Source: Roseibium porphyridii (GTDB taxonomy: Bacteria > Pseudomonadota > Alphaproteobacteria > Rhizobiales > Stappiaceae). Taken from it: 64,000 nucleotides of DNA. Made by a program: the position numbers and the translations under genes. This document shows positions 11,840-20,287 of this stretch, piece after piece; position 1 is the first letter of the stretch; every line of letters starts with the position of its first letter. Location of the stretch: NCBI RefSeq assembly GCF_026191725.2, contig NZ_CP120863.1, forward strand, positions 1-64,000. The letters are read 5' to 3'. The notes under the pieces are model-generated. The model did no database searches and had not been told where the DNA came from. It saw only the letters and a program-made list of their open reading frames with translations.

Positions 11840-12820
11840 ATGGCGACCATTCGTAAAAGAGGTCGATCCTGGCAAGCCCAGGTAAGGCGGCAAGGACATC
11901 CGCCAATCACGAAATCCTTCCAGCAAAAAGCCGACGCTGAGCTTTGGGCAAAGCGGCTTGAGGTCGATCTCAAACGAGGCGACGCGGGGATTATCGTACA
12001 GAAACAAACTTCAACACCCCTATCCGACCTGCTTTTTCGTTATCAGGAGGAGATCACTCCCCGGAAGCGAGGCGCAACGGCGGAGCGATACCGGCTGCGG
12101 ATACTCTTGCGTCACGAGATCGCAAAGATCCCTGTCAGCAAGCTCTCATCCTCGGCTGTGGCCCGATACAGGGACGAGCGCCTTCAGGTCGTCAGTTCTT
12201 CAAGCGTAAGGCGGGAGCTGGTGATCCTACGGCATTGCCTGGAGATCGCCCGTAAGGAATGGGAAGCACCGCTCAAGGAAAACCCGGTCCACAACATCCA
12301 GGTGCCCACTGACGGCAAGGCTCGCGAGCGAAGGCTCACCACAGAGGAACTGAAATTGCTCCTTAAAGCCGTTGACGAGTGTCGGAACCCCTATGTCAAA
12401 CCGGTCATACAGTTCGCCTTGGAGACCGGTATGAGGCGGGGTGAGATCCTCGGACAGGTGTGGGAAAACATCAATCTGAAAGCTCGAACCGCTGTTATCC
12501 ACCAGACCAAGAACGGACACGCACGAACCGTACCCTTGTCCGGGGCTGCAGTGAATATTCTGAAGGCATTGCCGGATCGTGATGGAACTGTTTTTCCGAT
12601 ATCGTCCAACGCGCTTCGGAAATCCTGGGAACGGGTGAAGGAAAGGGCTCAACTCCAAGACTTGAGGTTCCACGATCTCCGCCATGAGGCCGTGAGCCGG
12701 TTCTTTGAGTTGGGCTTGAACGTCCCCGAAGTCGCCCTCATCAGCGGACACAGAGACCCGAGGATGTTGTTCCGGTACACGCACCCGAAGCCGACAGAGA
12801 TTGCAAAAAAGCTCGCTTAG
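11840..12820 (+). CDS. Tyrosine recombinase (integrase)
   Basis: This is the site-specific recombinase of the element, 326 residues. After an N-terminal arm/SAM-like domain, the catalytic domain shows the expected residues: Arg in ETGMRRGEILG, His-x-x-Arg in HDLRHEA, His in ISGHRDPRML and the nucleophile Tyr in FRYTHPK. The ATG at 11840, preceded by GGAGAG, is preferred over an upstream in-frame start at 11771. It begins 102 bases after the tRNA 3' end and reads inward, as tRNA-targeting integrases usually do. The 18-bp palindrome overlaps its promoter region. Confidence 0.93.
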   Translation: MATIRKRGRSWQAQVRRQGHPPITKSFQQKADAELWAKRLEVDLKRGDAGIIVQKQTSTPLSDLLFRYQEEITPRKRGATAERYRLRILLRHEIAKIPVSKLSSSAVARYRDERLQVVSSSSVRRELVILRHCLEIARKEWEAPLKENPVHNIQVPTDGKARERRLTTEELKLLLKAVDECRNPYVKPVIQFALETGMRRGEILGQVWENINLKARTAVIHQTKNGHARTVPLSGAAVNILKALPDRDGTVFPISSNALRKSWERVKERAQLQDLRFHDLRHEAVSRFFELGLNVPEVALISGHRDPRMLFRYTHPKPTEIAKKLA

Positions 12821-12904
12821 GCGAAGGCGCCAACATCCAACCACACATTCATTCATGAGAAACGGAGGCCATGGTCAGCCGTCCTTGGTTTCCGGTCCGC
12901 GCAA

Positions 12905-13216
12905 ATGCAGGATTTCAAGATAGCAGGAAATGAAGGACGTCTTTCGAGGGAAGAAGCCAAACAGAACCGCAGGGCAGCGGGTGCTTACATCAAGGAGCTC
13001 CGGTTAAAGCGTGGCCTGACACAAAAGGAACTCTCCAAACTCCTGGGGCTGGAGTACTACACAATGATCTCAGGAGTGGAGAACGGGAGCAATCGCATAC
13101 CACCAGAGGCATTGGCGGATTGGGCAAAAGCTCTAAGGGTTAAGCCAAGAGACTTCGCAAAACGGCTTCTTTCGCACTATGAGCCACGCTACTTTGAAGC
13201 GCTGTTCGGGAAGTGA
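12905..13216 (+). CDS. XRE-family HTH regulator
   Basis: A 103-residue protein with one Cro/C1-type helix-turn-helix (about residues 27-85: IKELRLKRGLTQKELSKLLG, then a recognition-helix region ending in GVENGSNRIPP). It sits 84 bases after the integrase in the same orientation, a usual place for an element regulator controlling integration or excision. No toxin-like partner lies beside it. The start is uncertain because no clear ribosome site precedes the ATG. Confidence 0.82.
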   Translation: MQDFKIAGNEGRLSREEAKQNRRAAGAYIKELRLKRGLTQKELSKLLGLEYYTMISGVENGSNRIPPEALADWAKALRVKPRDFAKRLLSHYEPRYFEALFGK

Positions 13217-13432
13217 GCCTTTAGGTAAACAGTTCCGCTTTCGTAGAGGCGTCTTTGAAAGTCGAATATCGGTGGAGCAGGTTTTGTGTCCTTATTAAGA
13301 GTGGGCCTAACCTACTCCACCGCAAGGCATCCCCAATGACCGCGCTTCTGAGCAGATACTTTTTCAGGCAGCTTCAACTGCCCGTTCGATGCGGCAATTC
13401 CCACATCGAAGGTTTTGCAAAACTCGGCTTCA

Positions 13433-16400
13433 TTAGATTTGGTGTCGGCGCTTCGGTTCGAGTGTTACCTTTTCTAAGGCGTCAAACCACTCTTGGCCAA
13501 ACGGGTGCCTGACCATACTTTGTGCAGAGATCAGGACTTCAGCTGCAACACGCAGACTAGGCGGATTTTCTTTGTCGAGTGCATCAGCAATTTGCCCAGC
13601 ATGTTTTGCGGGGTCAGTAAGTAGAAACCTCTGCTTATTGATGACACGTGACCAACCAGCCAATACCAATTTTGCGACTGGCACTTCGAGCGCGGGGCGG
13701 CACAGAGACCTGGCAACGTGAGAAACTAGAAACAAGTCACGATAGAAACGGCGCTGCGGACTCTCTTCAACGTCCATGGGCGCAACGCCTATACCATTTG
13801 CCACCATTACGTTGAAGGAAGCTCCTGAACCAACTGCATACAACTGCGAGGCCGACTTGAAGATGGCTTCAAGTTTTGTCTGAGCACCAAACAGGTTGTC
13901 AATTTCAGTCGCAAGTACATTCAATATCTGTTCCTCAGGAGGGTCCATGAACAAACTTGCTGCCAACACATCAAGGAGGAGGGATTCAACTGCTTCTGAA
14001 GTTTGAGGATCCTCAAGTAGAATGGATGGATTCGATAAGCTGAGTTCCTCGACATCAAGGCGAAGTGAAGCATGGTCTTCACGCCTTACACCCTTTAACT
14101 GTCTCGAAACCGCAATCGCCTTTGTTCCCGTAATGAGCACCTCTTTGAACGCAAATGCTTTCAGCTCGGAATTGCAACGGTTAGCCAGAATGCCCGCCTC
14201 AATATGAGGCAACACAGAACCATTCTGTTTCTCCATTGATCTTGCATCAATGCCCAACTCACTCCCAATTGCTGCCTCAACAAATGCTAGGATTCGCCAG
14301 TTATTAGACAACGGCGTCAAGGAAGGGTTGAGCAACTCTGCAGAACTGTCTTCGAGTTGCGATGCAAGACCAAATGAGAAAGGTGGCTCGTAGTCCTCGT
14401 TCACGCCGAGAACCTCACTCGACATTAGACCACCAATTGCTCGCGCAAACTGATGTGAACGCTCTGCTTGACGGGAGTGAGAAGACTCGAACTGCTCCAG
14501 CGATTCTAGGCATTTGGCGGCTGTTAGTACTGCATTTTCTTTTTCTCCGGCTCGCCATTGCACCAGGGCAATTTCTACTAAAACTCCAACAGCTAATGGA
14601 GCACAGCCATCGGCATCAAGAAATGCTGTGTACGCCTTCTCAAGCATCCGAATCGCATCTCGGAAACGACCAGCCTTTGCTGAAGTCACCCCCGCTTCCC
14701 GGAGAACAATTCCTTTGTCGAGACTTGTCTCAAAATCAAAATTGTCTTCTACGGTCACCAGCAACTCGGTTGCCTCGTGATGTCGATCCAGGTGCGATAG
14801 CACTTTCGCTTTTTGACGAATAAGGTTAGGCAGCTCACCAACGTCACAAATTGCAGATGCTATGACATCCAAGGATTGCTTTGTGTCTCTTAGACCCTCG
14901 TCTATAATTACTGATAGGGCGCAGCAGATTTCCGAAATGAGATCTTGGGAGTTCCATTTAGTCACTAATTCTTTGATTTCCTCATAGACCTTCAATGCAG
15001 TGCGCATGTCGCGACCCGCTAATTGATCCTTGGACCAACCAGAATTAATAAACACGGTCGCGCCTCCATAGATCGCAAAAATTGCTGCGACAAAGCGGTC
15101 TCGTAAAGTTGGTTCCAGTTGGTCAAGCGCTTGGATTACTTCAAGCAAGTCTTCTGACTGACAAATGTGCTGAATCACCGTTGTGAAAAGAAAGTCTGCG
15201 AGATCCATCTCGCCACTAAACTGAGCCGGGAGATACTCTTTCGGGTCTATGATTTCGCCACCCGATAGTTTTTCTGCGACCGTATAAGCTGTTCGCATTT
15301 GAAGTGCTATTTCTAGGCGTAACTTGGGACTGATTGGCGCCGTGGCGGACATCAACATTCGAACGCCAGCTACAGAGAGCACCAAGGTCCCAATTTCACC
15401 GGCATTGCTGAACTCCCGTAGGAACTGCTGAGCGGCTTTTGCTGCTATTTTTGGTTCATCAACTGCATCAGCTACGTCGAATTGAAGACTGCGTAGCATA
15501 AGAGCAACCGCTGGATTGCTTGGGAAAAGAGATGTCTCCGTAGATAGCAGCGCTATAGGTGCTAATATTGGTGCCGCCGCTCGAAATTTATCCCTATCCA
15601 TCGTCTGCATGGTTTCGCAGATTTTCAATAGAATTTGTTCAAACTCACCATGCAACGCATTCCAAAAACACAACGGTAGTGTACGCTCGTCGAGCGTTTT
15701 CTTTTCAAGCCAATGATAAGCAGCTAGCTGTTGCCAACCCTTCTTCTCTTCTTGCATTACATCGTTCGAGATGTCTGCAATTAATGGGGACACCCTCAAA
15801 TCCTGATGAGGGAGGATTTCGAGCCAAGCTCCCTTCAACACCGCAACAGTATCACCAGCGTTGGATAGAGCTGGTGGAGCTTGCGCAAGCTTGAGAAGTA
15901 GTGGTTCGTCCAGCCGATCAAAAACAGACGCTGCGCGACGTAATAGTTTTCCAGCCTCTAGTGAACGCGCATCATCAAGTTCTCGCAAATTGGCAAGCAG
16001 ATCGCGACGAGCCTCTTCACGAGTAAGTTTAACAGCTTCACTGGGTGTACCGATATCTTCGACAAGCGCCGTCCTCGGCCAATTGCGAGCTCTTAGGCTT
16101 GCGAGTTTCGCAACGACCAACACCGGATGACCACCATGTGTGGTTATATGCAGCATGGCGGACCAAGGTTGAATCATTTCACTAGGGGGTGCTGGTGCTC
16201 TTTGAACAAGTTCGGCAATGTCGCCCTGGGTAAAATATGGAACTTGAACAATTGCATTCGCATCTGAACCAGCGTCTGCCAGGCGGGCAGGACTGGGCGC
16301 TTGATGTGAAGTTACAATTACACGAATGCCAAGAGGAGCAAGTGTTTGAACCAGAGCAACTAGGCGTTTTGTCAACACATTCGCGGCTTCGCCAACAAAG

Positions 16401-17464
16401 TCGTCGATAATAATTCCGTCTAAATTCTCGCCAGAAATCGTTCTGATCAGCTCACGCCATGCTGCAATCGCCGATGTCTCATCTTTCCGAACCGGCCACA
16501 GATCGATCACGGTCCATCGACCACCTGTACGATTTGCTAAAAGCTTCGCCAAGGTTGACTTGCCTACGCCATGCGCTCCATGAAGCCATACAAGCGATTG
16601 CCCCCGCACGTCATCAAGCACTGATTCAACAGTTCCTAGTCTTTGCGCACCCGGCTGTGTGGTTTCAAGATCGGAGATTAGGATGTCTTGAGACGATGCA
16701 ACATCTTGAATGGGTTGTGCAAATTGATCTGCAAGGAAGGCCCCCGCCGCAACTTCTTCAAGGATTTCTTGTACGTCTATCTTCGTAAGCTGTCGGTCAG
16801 TAGCATTGGGTCGGGAAGCTACCTCAAAGGAATGCTCCAATAACAGTTTGTAGGCCTGGTTGCTAAGGGTTACTGGCCAGCCCTTTTGTTGCAAAATGGG
16901 ACGCAGCTGATCTTTAATCTGCAAAGACAACATGTCAGCAGCTTCAAGCTCCAACTGCCAACTCACGCGTCGAAGAAGTTTCTCACGCAGCTCCGCGTCT
17001 GATGGGTTTTCAGTTAGCCACTCGCCGAGCGGATGTTCGGAAAAAAGATCAAGAAGTGCTTCTCGAATTGGCGCAGTGTCTGCGTCAATCGCTGCTGACC
17101 GCCAATAGACTAGACCAGACTGGCCCTCAGGGAACGAAAAACGGCGCTCAACTGAGGCGCCACCACGTGCCATAAACACGAGGCGTCGCGGCTGAGAGTC
17201 TTGCAAACTCATTTGCCAAAAACGCTCCAGGCACTCTCTTACGAGTTTCGATTGCAGACTATATGACGGCGGCCCAGCTGCTGCCTGGGAGTTCTTGACT
17301 TGATGGTCTGTCACCTGCTCCGGAGCAACGACCGTAAAATCTTCCGACACCTCAAGCAGGAGTTTCTCATTCTCTCCAAGCGATAGCAGTGACGCAACAC
17401 TGTGCAGCAACTGATATCGAAATCCAGCAATAACGTCTGCAGCACTGGCTATGGGATTGGGCAT
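13433..17464 (-). CDS. Cap4-nuclease/STAND NTPase/TPR protein (Avs-like defence candidate)
   Basis: A 1343-residue multidomain protein. Residues 1-230 resemble the DUF4297/Cap4 dsDNA endonuclease: GFRYQ at 14-18, then E38, D42 and QVK at 55-57, a PD-(D/E)xK-type arrangement. A P-loop NTPase follows with Walker A GAHGVGKSTLAK near 295 and Walker B DGIIIDDFVG near 350, then RVIVTSH, as in STAND proteins. The rest (about 450-1343) is alpha-helical, with TPR-like repeats around 870-1010. Nuclease-STAND-repeat order is that of Avs anti-phage NLR-like sensors, where the repeats detect a phage protein and the nuclease then degrades DNA. It is transcribed against the integrase. Function is inferred; the phage trigger is unknown. 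Confidence 0.78.
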   Translation of the reverse strand: MPNPIASAADVIAGFRYQLLHSVASLLSLGENEKLLLEVSEDFTVVAPEQVTDHQVKNSQAAAGPPSYSLQSKLVRECLERFWQMSLQDSQPRRLVFMARGGASVERRFSFPEGQSGLVYWRSAAIDADTAPIREALLDLFSEHPLGEWLTENPSDAELREKLLRRVSWQLELEAADMLSLQIKDQLRPILQQKGWPVTLSNQAYKLLLEHSFEVASRPNATDRQLTKIDVQEILEEVAAGAFLADQFAQPIQDVASSQDILISDLETTQPGAQRLGTVESVLDDVRGQSLVWLHGAHGVGKSTLAKLLANRTGGRWTVIDLWPVRKDETSAIAAWRELIRTISGENLDGIIIDDFVGEAANVLTKRLVALVQTLAPLGIRVIVTSHQAPSPARLADAGSDANAIVQVPYFTQGDIAELVQRAPAPPSEMIQPWSAMLHITTHGGHPVLVVAKLASLRARNWPRTALVEDIGTPSEAVKLTREEARRDLLANLRELDDARSLEAGKLLRRAASVFDRLDEPLLLKLAQAPPALSNAGDTVAVLKGAWLEILPHQDLRVSPLIADISNDVMQEEKKGWQQLAAYHWLEKKTLDERTLPLCFWNALHGEFEQILLKICETMQTMDRDKFRAAAPILAPIALLSTETSLFPSNPAVALMLRSLQFDVADAVDEPKIAAKAAQQFLREFSNAGEIGTLVLSVAGVRMLMSATAPISPKLRLEIALQMRTAYTVAEKLSGGEIIDPKEYLPAQFSGEMDLADFLFTTVIQHICQSEDLLEVIQALDQLEPTLRDRFVAAIFAIYGGATVFINSGWSKDQLAGRDMRTALKVYEEIKELVTKWNSQDLISEICCALSVIIDEGLRDTKQSLDVIASAICDVGELPNLIRQKAKVLSHLDRHHEATELLVTVEDNFDFETSLDKGIVLREAGVTSAKAGRFRDAIRMLEKAYTAFLDADGCAPLAVGVLVEIALVQWRAGEKENAVLTAAKCLESLEQFESSHSRQAERSHQFARAIGGLMSSEVLGVNEDYEPPFSFGLASQLEDSSAELLNPSLTPLSNNWRILAFVEAAIGSELGIDARSMEKQNGSVLPHIEAGILANRCNSELKAFAFKEVLITGTKAIAVSRQLKGVRREDHASLRLDVEELSLSNPSILLEDPQTSEAVESLLLDVLAASLFMDPPEEQILNVLATEIDNLFGAQTKLEAIFKSASQLYAVGSGASFNVMVANGIGVAPMDVEESPQRRFYRDLFLVSHVARSLCRPALEVPVAKLVLAGWSRVINKQRFLLTDPAKHAGQIADALDKENPPSLRVAAEVLISAQSMVRHPFGQEWFDALEKVTLEPKRRHQI

Positions 17465-17877
17465 AAAGATTTTGCTTCAAACTACAAGAGCGAATCAAGC
17501 GCCTAGTGGAAACAACCTAGATCGATCATGCATCACGCCTACAACCTAAGCAATCACGAGAAACTCAACTAACACTGACGCAGACTTCAAACTGTGAATT
17601 TTGGCTACTGATCAAGTTACAACATTCTGCATAGAGTTTTCTAGTAACGCTTTCATTTGTATTTTAGGATTGATCGCTAAAGCTCAGAAACGCGCAATCA
17701 AATCACAAGTTCCAAGCTGTTTGCGGAGAAAAATCAGAGAATATGCTGAACCTATATATCACAATATTCGGTTGACTTTACTCTTATCTTTACGGCAAGA
17801 ATTTCATACGCATAGGTTGATGGACTGTGCGCATTTTTAGAGACAATTGCTTTCAATGGGTTGTTAAGGATACTTCA
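17465..17877. other. Low-GC divergent intergenic region
   Basis: This 413-base spacer lies between the start of the STAND gene and the start of the membrane protein gene. It is AT-rich and should hold two divergent promoters. A 79-codon open frame at 17601-17840 starts with TTG and lacks a ribosome site, so I do not call it. Confidence 0.45.
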
Positions 17878-18456
17878 ATGCCAAACGGGCTAGATGACTT
17901 CCGAAAAGCTATAGAAGATTTTCGAAGCACTTTTCTACTTGCAATTGGCGGTACATCTATTGCGCCTATCGTTGCACATTTCGCTGGAATTGCCCCAGTT
18001 TGGCCGAACGGGGTTGGCATTATTACTTCTGTAGCCACCTTAGTTGTAATTATTTTTGCTTTTCAATTTTCAAAAAATTCTTCAAAGAAGATCGTAAACC
18101 GAAGAATGTTGCTTAGCCTGTGGTCCTGTATTTTTTGCTCTATTGTCTATTTTGGCCTTTTTTCTTTTTTTGTATATGAAATACCGGTCACTAATCAAAA
18201 AACTTACTTGGGTTGCGGATGGAGTGAACGCGCAAAATTAATAGTATCTGAGTTTGGTGCTAGTGTAGACAACAGTTGTCCAGGTCAGTTTCACGAAATC
18301 TTGGCTTCAGCGAGCTATGACCCTTTCGCTGTGTGGACTGTTTCTAGCATAAACGCGATAGCTCTTGTTATTCTGGTGTTTTGGATTGCATTTTTCGCAT
18401 CTCTGTCAAATATAGTTGCCTTATTTGTCGTGCATCAAAGGATGCAGCAAAAATGA
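17878..18456 (+). CDS. Unknown four-helix membrane protein
   Basis: I do not recognise this 192-residue protein. It has four hydrophobic segments: about residues 17-40, 45-63 (ending VVIIFAFQF), 78-103 (WSCIFCSIVYFGLFSFFVY) and 155-185. The loop between helices 3 and 4 (about 104-150) carries two cysteines and is probably exported. The ATG at 17878 is chosen because AAGGA lies 8 bases upstream. The next gene overlaps by 4 bases (ATGA), so the two are translationally coupled. Base composition is far more AT-rich than the host genes, which indicates recent transfer. Its place next to a nuclease-STAND gene suggests defence cargo, but nothing in the sequence shows the mechanism. Confidence 0.7.
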   Translation: MPNGLDDFRKAIEDFRSTFLLAIGGTSIAPIVAHFAGIAPVWPNGVGIITSVATLVVIIFAFQFSKNSSKKIVNRRMLLSLWSCIFCSIVYFGLFSFFVYEIPVTNQKTYLGCGWSERAKLIVSEFGASVDNSCPGQFHEILASASYDPFAVWTVSSINAIALVILVFWIAFFASLSNIVALFVVHQRMQQK

Positions 18457-19415
18457 AGTTGTACCTTTATTTGGGCTTGGCCATTATTTTTGTACCATTA
18501 TTTGGCATGTCTGCATTTTCAAAAAACGAAATTGACTATGAACAATGGCTCAAAGACAACCCTCAGCTTGAAGAGCAATTGTTCAAAAGTGCTGTGGCAA
18601 AAAACCTAAAATCTAGACAATTCGTTGAATGGGTTAATGAAAGTCGTCACAAAATTTTTCCAGAAAAGTACAATCCATCCCTTGAAATAAACGACCAATG
18701 GACTGAGGATGGCTACATAACTTGGAATGAAGATTATGGAAGCCAAGCATACTTAAAAGAAATATTACGTTCAGATCACCTCTACTATTTTCCGCTTGGC
18801 GACTGTAGCTACGTGATACCTCCGCTGTTCATTTTGGACGAGGAAAGTTCAGAGGCTGGTTACTATCCAGATGACTTAAGCGTATTGTCAAATGTAAAAT
18901 CTTTACTTGAATTTTTCGGAATTAATAACAGCTTAACGGCCAGTACTAAATTCTTTCTGGACTATCACGACCCCAGAGTTGAGAAATTTGGCACAGTTGT
19001 CGACATCGACCGAATAAGGGACATCAACTCCTTATTTGAACATCATTTTCTTTCTGGCCAAATCGCTTCTCCAGTTGTCATCGATCTTATCCAGGGCGAT
19101 TGCGCTGACTTACCTGTAGGTTACGTCGAGGCCAAAGTGAAAATTAAACAGACAAGCGATTATAACCAGCTCGAATTTCTATATTTCATTCCAGATTTTT
19201 ATTATTTTCTCTGCAAAAAAACAGGTAAGTCCGCTTGGGACACCAAAGACTGCAGGTTTTGGATTCCCATAAAAGAAGAAAGTTACTTAACTGGGCACGT
19301 TCGATACATTGCAGTTTTTGAGAATGGAAAAACAAAAAGAGGTGGCATCAATATTAACAATGGAATACTGAAGGAATTGGAAGGAAGGAAGGTGATTGAC
19401 CTTACATTTAATTAG
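18453..19415 (+). CDS. Unknown exported protein coupled to the membrane protein
   Basis: An unrecognised 320-residue protein. The N terminus MKLYLYLGLAIIFVPLFGMS is a signal peptide, probably cleaved near SAFS-KNE. The remainder is soluble, acidic and rich in aromatic residues (Tyr, Phe, Trp), with cysteines in GDCSYVIPP, GDCADLP, FLCKKTG and DCRFWIP that could form periplasmic disulfides. It starts at ATG 18453, overlapping the upstream stop. Like its partner it has very low GC. The pair may form an envelope complex; effector, sensor or toxin roles are all possible. No catalytic motif was seen. Confidence 0.68.
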   Translation: MKLYLYLGLAIIFVPLFGMSAFSKNEIDYEQWLKDNPQLEEQLFKSAVAKNLKSRQFVEWVNESRHKIFPEKYNPSLEINDQWTEDGYITWNEDYGSQAYLKEILRSDHLYYFPLGDCSYVIPPLFILDEESSEAGYYPDDLSVLSNVKSLLEFFGINNSLTASTKFFLDYHDPRVEKFGTVVDIDRIRDINSLFEHHFLSGQIASPVVIDLIQGDCADLPVGYVEAKVKIKQTSDYNQLEFLYFIPDFYYFLCKKTGKSAWDTKDCRFWIPIKEESYLTGHVRYIAVFENGKTKRGGININNGILKELEGRKVIDLTFN

Positions 19416-19639
19416 TAATCTTACATTACTTCATCAAACGATTCTGACATTAACACTACGCAACCAACCGAAAATCAATAAAATATACAAAATTTTGTAG
19501 TTATATTAAGATCGTTTGCGTTAATTTTTTATTGAAATACTAGATACCTTATGCAGGTAACGGCATACAAGCAGCCTTTTTTACCGATGAACACAAAACA
19601 TGGACCTATTGCAACAATCCACTGCAATAAGGAAGTACC

Positions 19640-20143
19640 ATGTCTATCTATACACTCCACACACTCGTCACTGGCCCGGTAATCCGTTTCATAGAGCACG
19701 AAGAGTATTCCATCGGATACCACCCCGAGGACATCTGCAAACTGGTTGGAATATCGGACTACCGGTTAGTTCGACCGTTCTTGAACCCAGCTGATGTCTG
19801 CCACACCACATCAGTGCCAATAAAACTGGGTGATGGTGCCCCCGAGTTCTTTATCGCTCCCAATGGCATTGCCGATCTAATTAACAAGCTCCAAACGCCC
19901 GACGCAGTCATGCTTCGCGAAGAGATTGGAGACAGTCGAACGTTGGTATTTCCGTTCCGCTTGGACAAAGAACATGAGGTAAAACAGCTGTTGGATTGGT
20001 GGGAAGAACACCACAAACGAGATTATCCGGCTCTGGAAGTCCTTCGCGACGAAGAAGACGAAATCAATTTGATCAAGCGGGGTATGGGGCTGATGCAACG
20101 GCGAATTGCCAAAGAGGAAGCAAAGATCGCTCGAACAAGCTAA
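19640..20143 (+). CDS. BRO-N-like DNA-binding protein
   Basis: A 167-residue protein. The first 100 residues resemble the BRO/ANT N-terminal domain of phages and mobile elements: IRFIEHEEYSIGYHPEDICK, then a segment around RPFLNPADVCH and EFFIAPNGIADLINK. The C-terminal third is charged and helical, probably coiled coil. GGAAG lies just before the ATG. A strong terminator follows 24 bases after the stop. The family assignment comes from pattern only and is moderate; a role in element regulation or replication is inference. Confidence 0.55.
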   Translation: MSIYTLHTLVTGPVIRFIEHEEYSIGYHPEDICKLVGISDYRLVRPFLNPADVCHTTSVPIKLGDGAPEFFIAPNGIADLINKLQTPDAVMLREEIGDSRTLVFPFRLDKEHEVKQLLDWWEEHHKRDYPALEVLRDEEDEINLIKRGMGLMQRRIAKEEAKIARTS

Positions 20144-20167
20144 TCCGAGAAATTCAGCAATTAAACT

Positions 20168-20203
20168 ATCGCCGTCCGGGCACCAAAAGTCCGGGCGATT
20201 TTT
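20168..20203 (+). terminator. Intrinsic terminator after the BRO-N-like gene
   Basis: ATCGCC (20168-20173) pairs with GGCGAT (20194-20199), with a further inner CGG/CCG pairing, and is followed by TTTTTCTTT. It isolates the preceding gene from the P-loop gene. Confidence 0.75.
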
Positions 20204-20287
20204 CTTTGCCTGATCTCCAAATCACCAACCTCAGGCAACACAGCAATTCCCCGAACCTATTGAAGAGATAAGAGAATGGAGGACCCC

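Noticed and set aside
12905..13216. XRE gene as an antitoxin
   Set aside because: No small toxin-like gene lies beside it; its position fits an element regulator better.
13255..13512. 85-codon plus-strand frame after the XRE gene
   Set aside because: Its second half lies antisense to the STAND gene, there is no ribosome site, and the product looks random.
17601..17840. 79-codon frame between the STAND gene and the membrane protein
   Set aside because: TTG start, no ribosome site, no recognisable domain, and it overlaps the leader of the next gene in low-GC sequence where open frames arise by chance.
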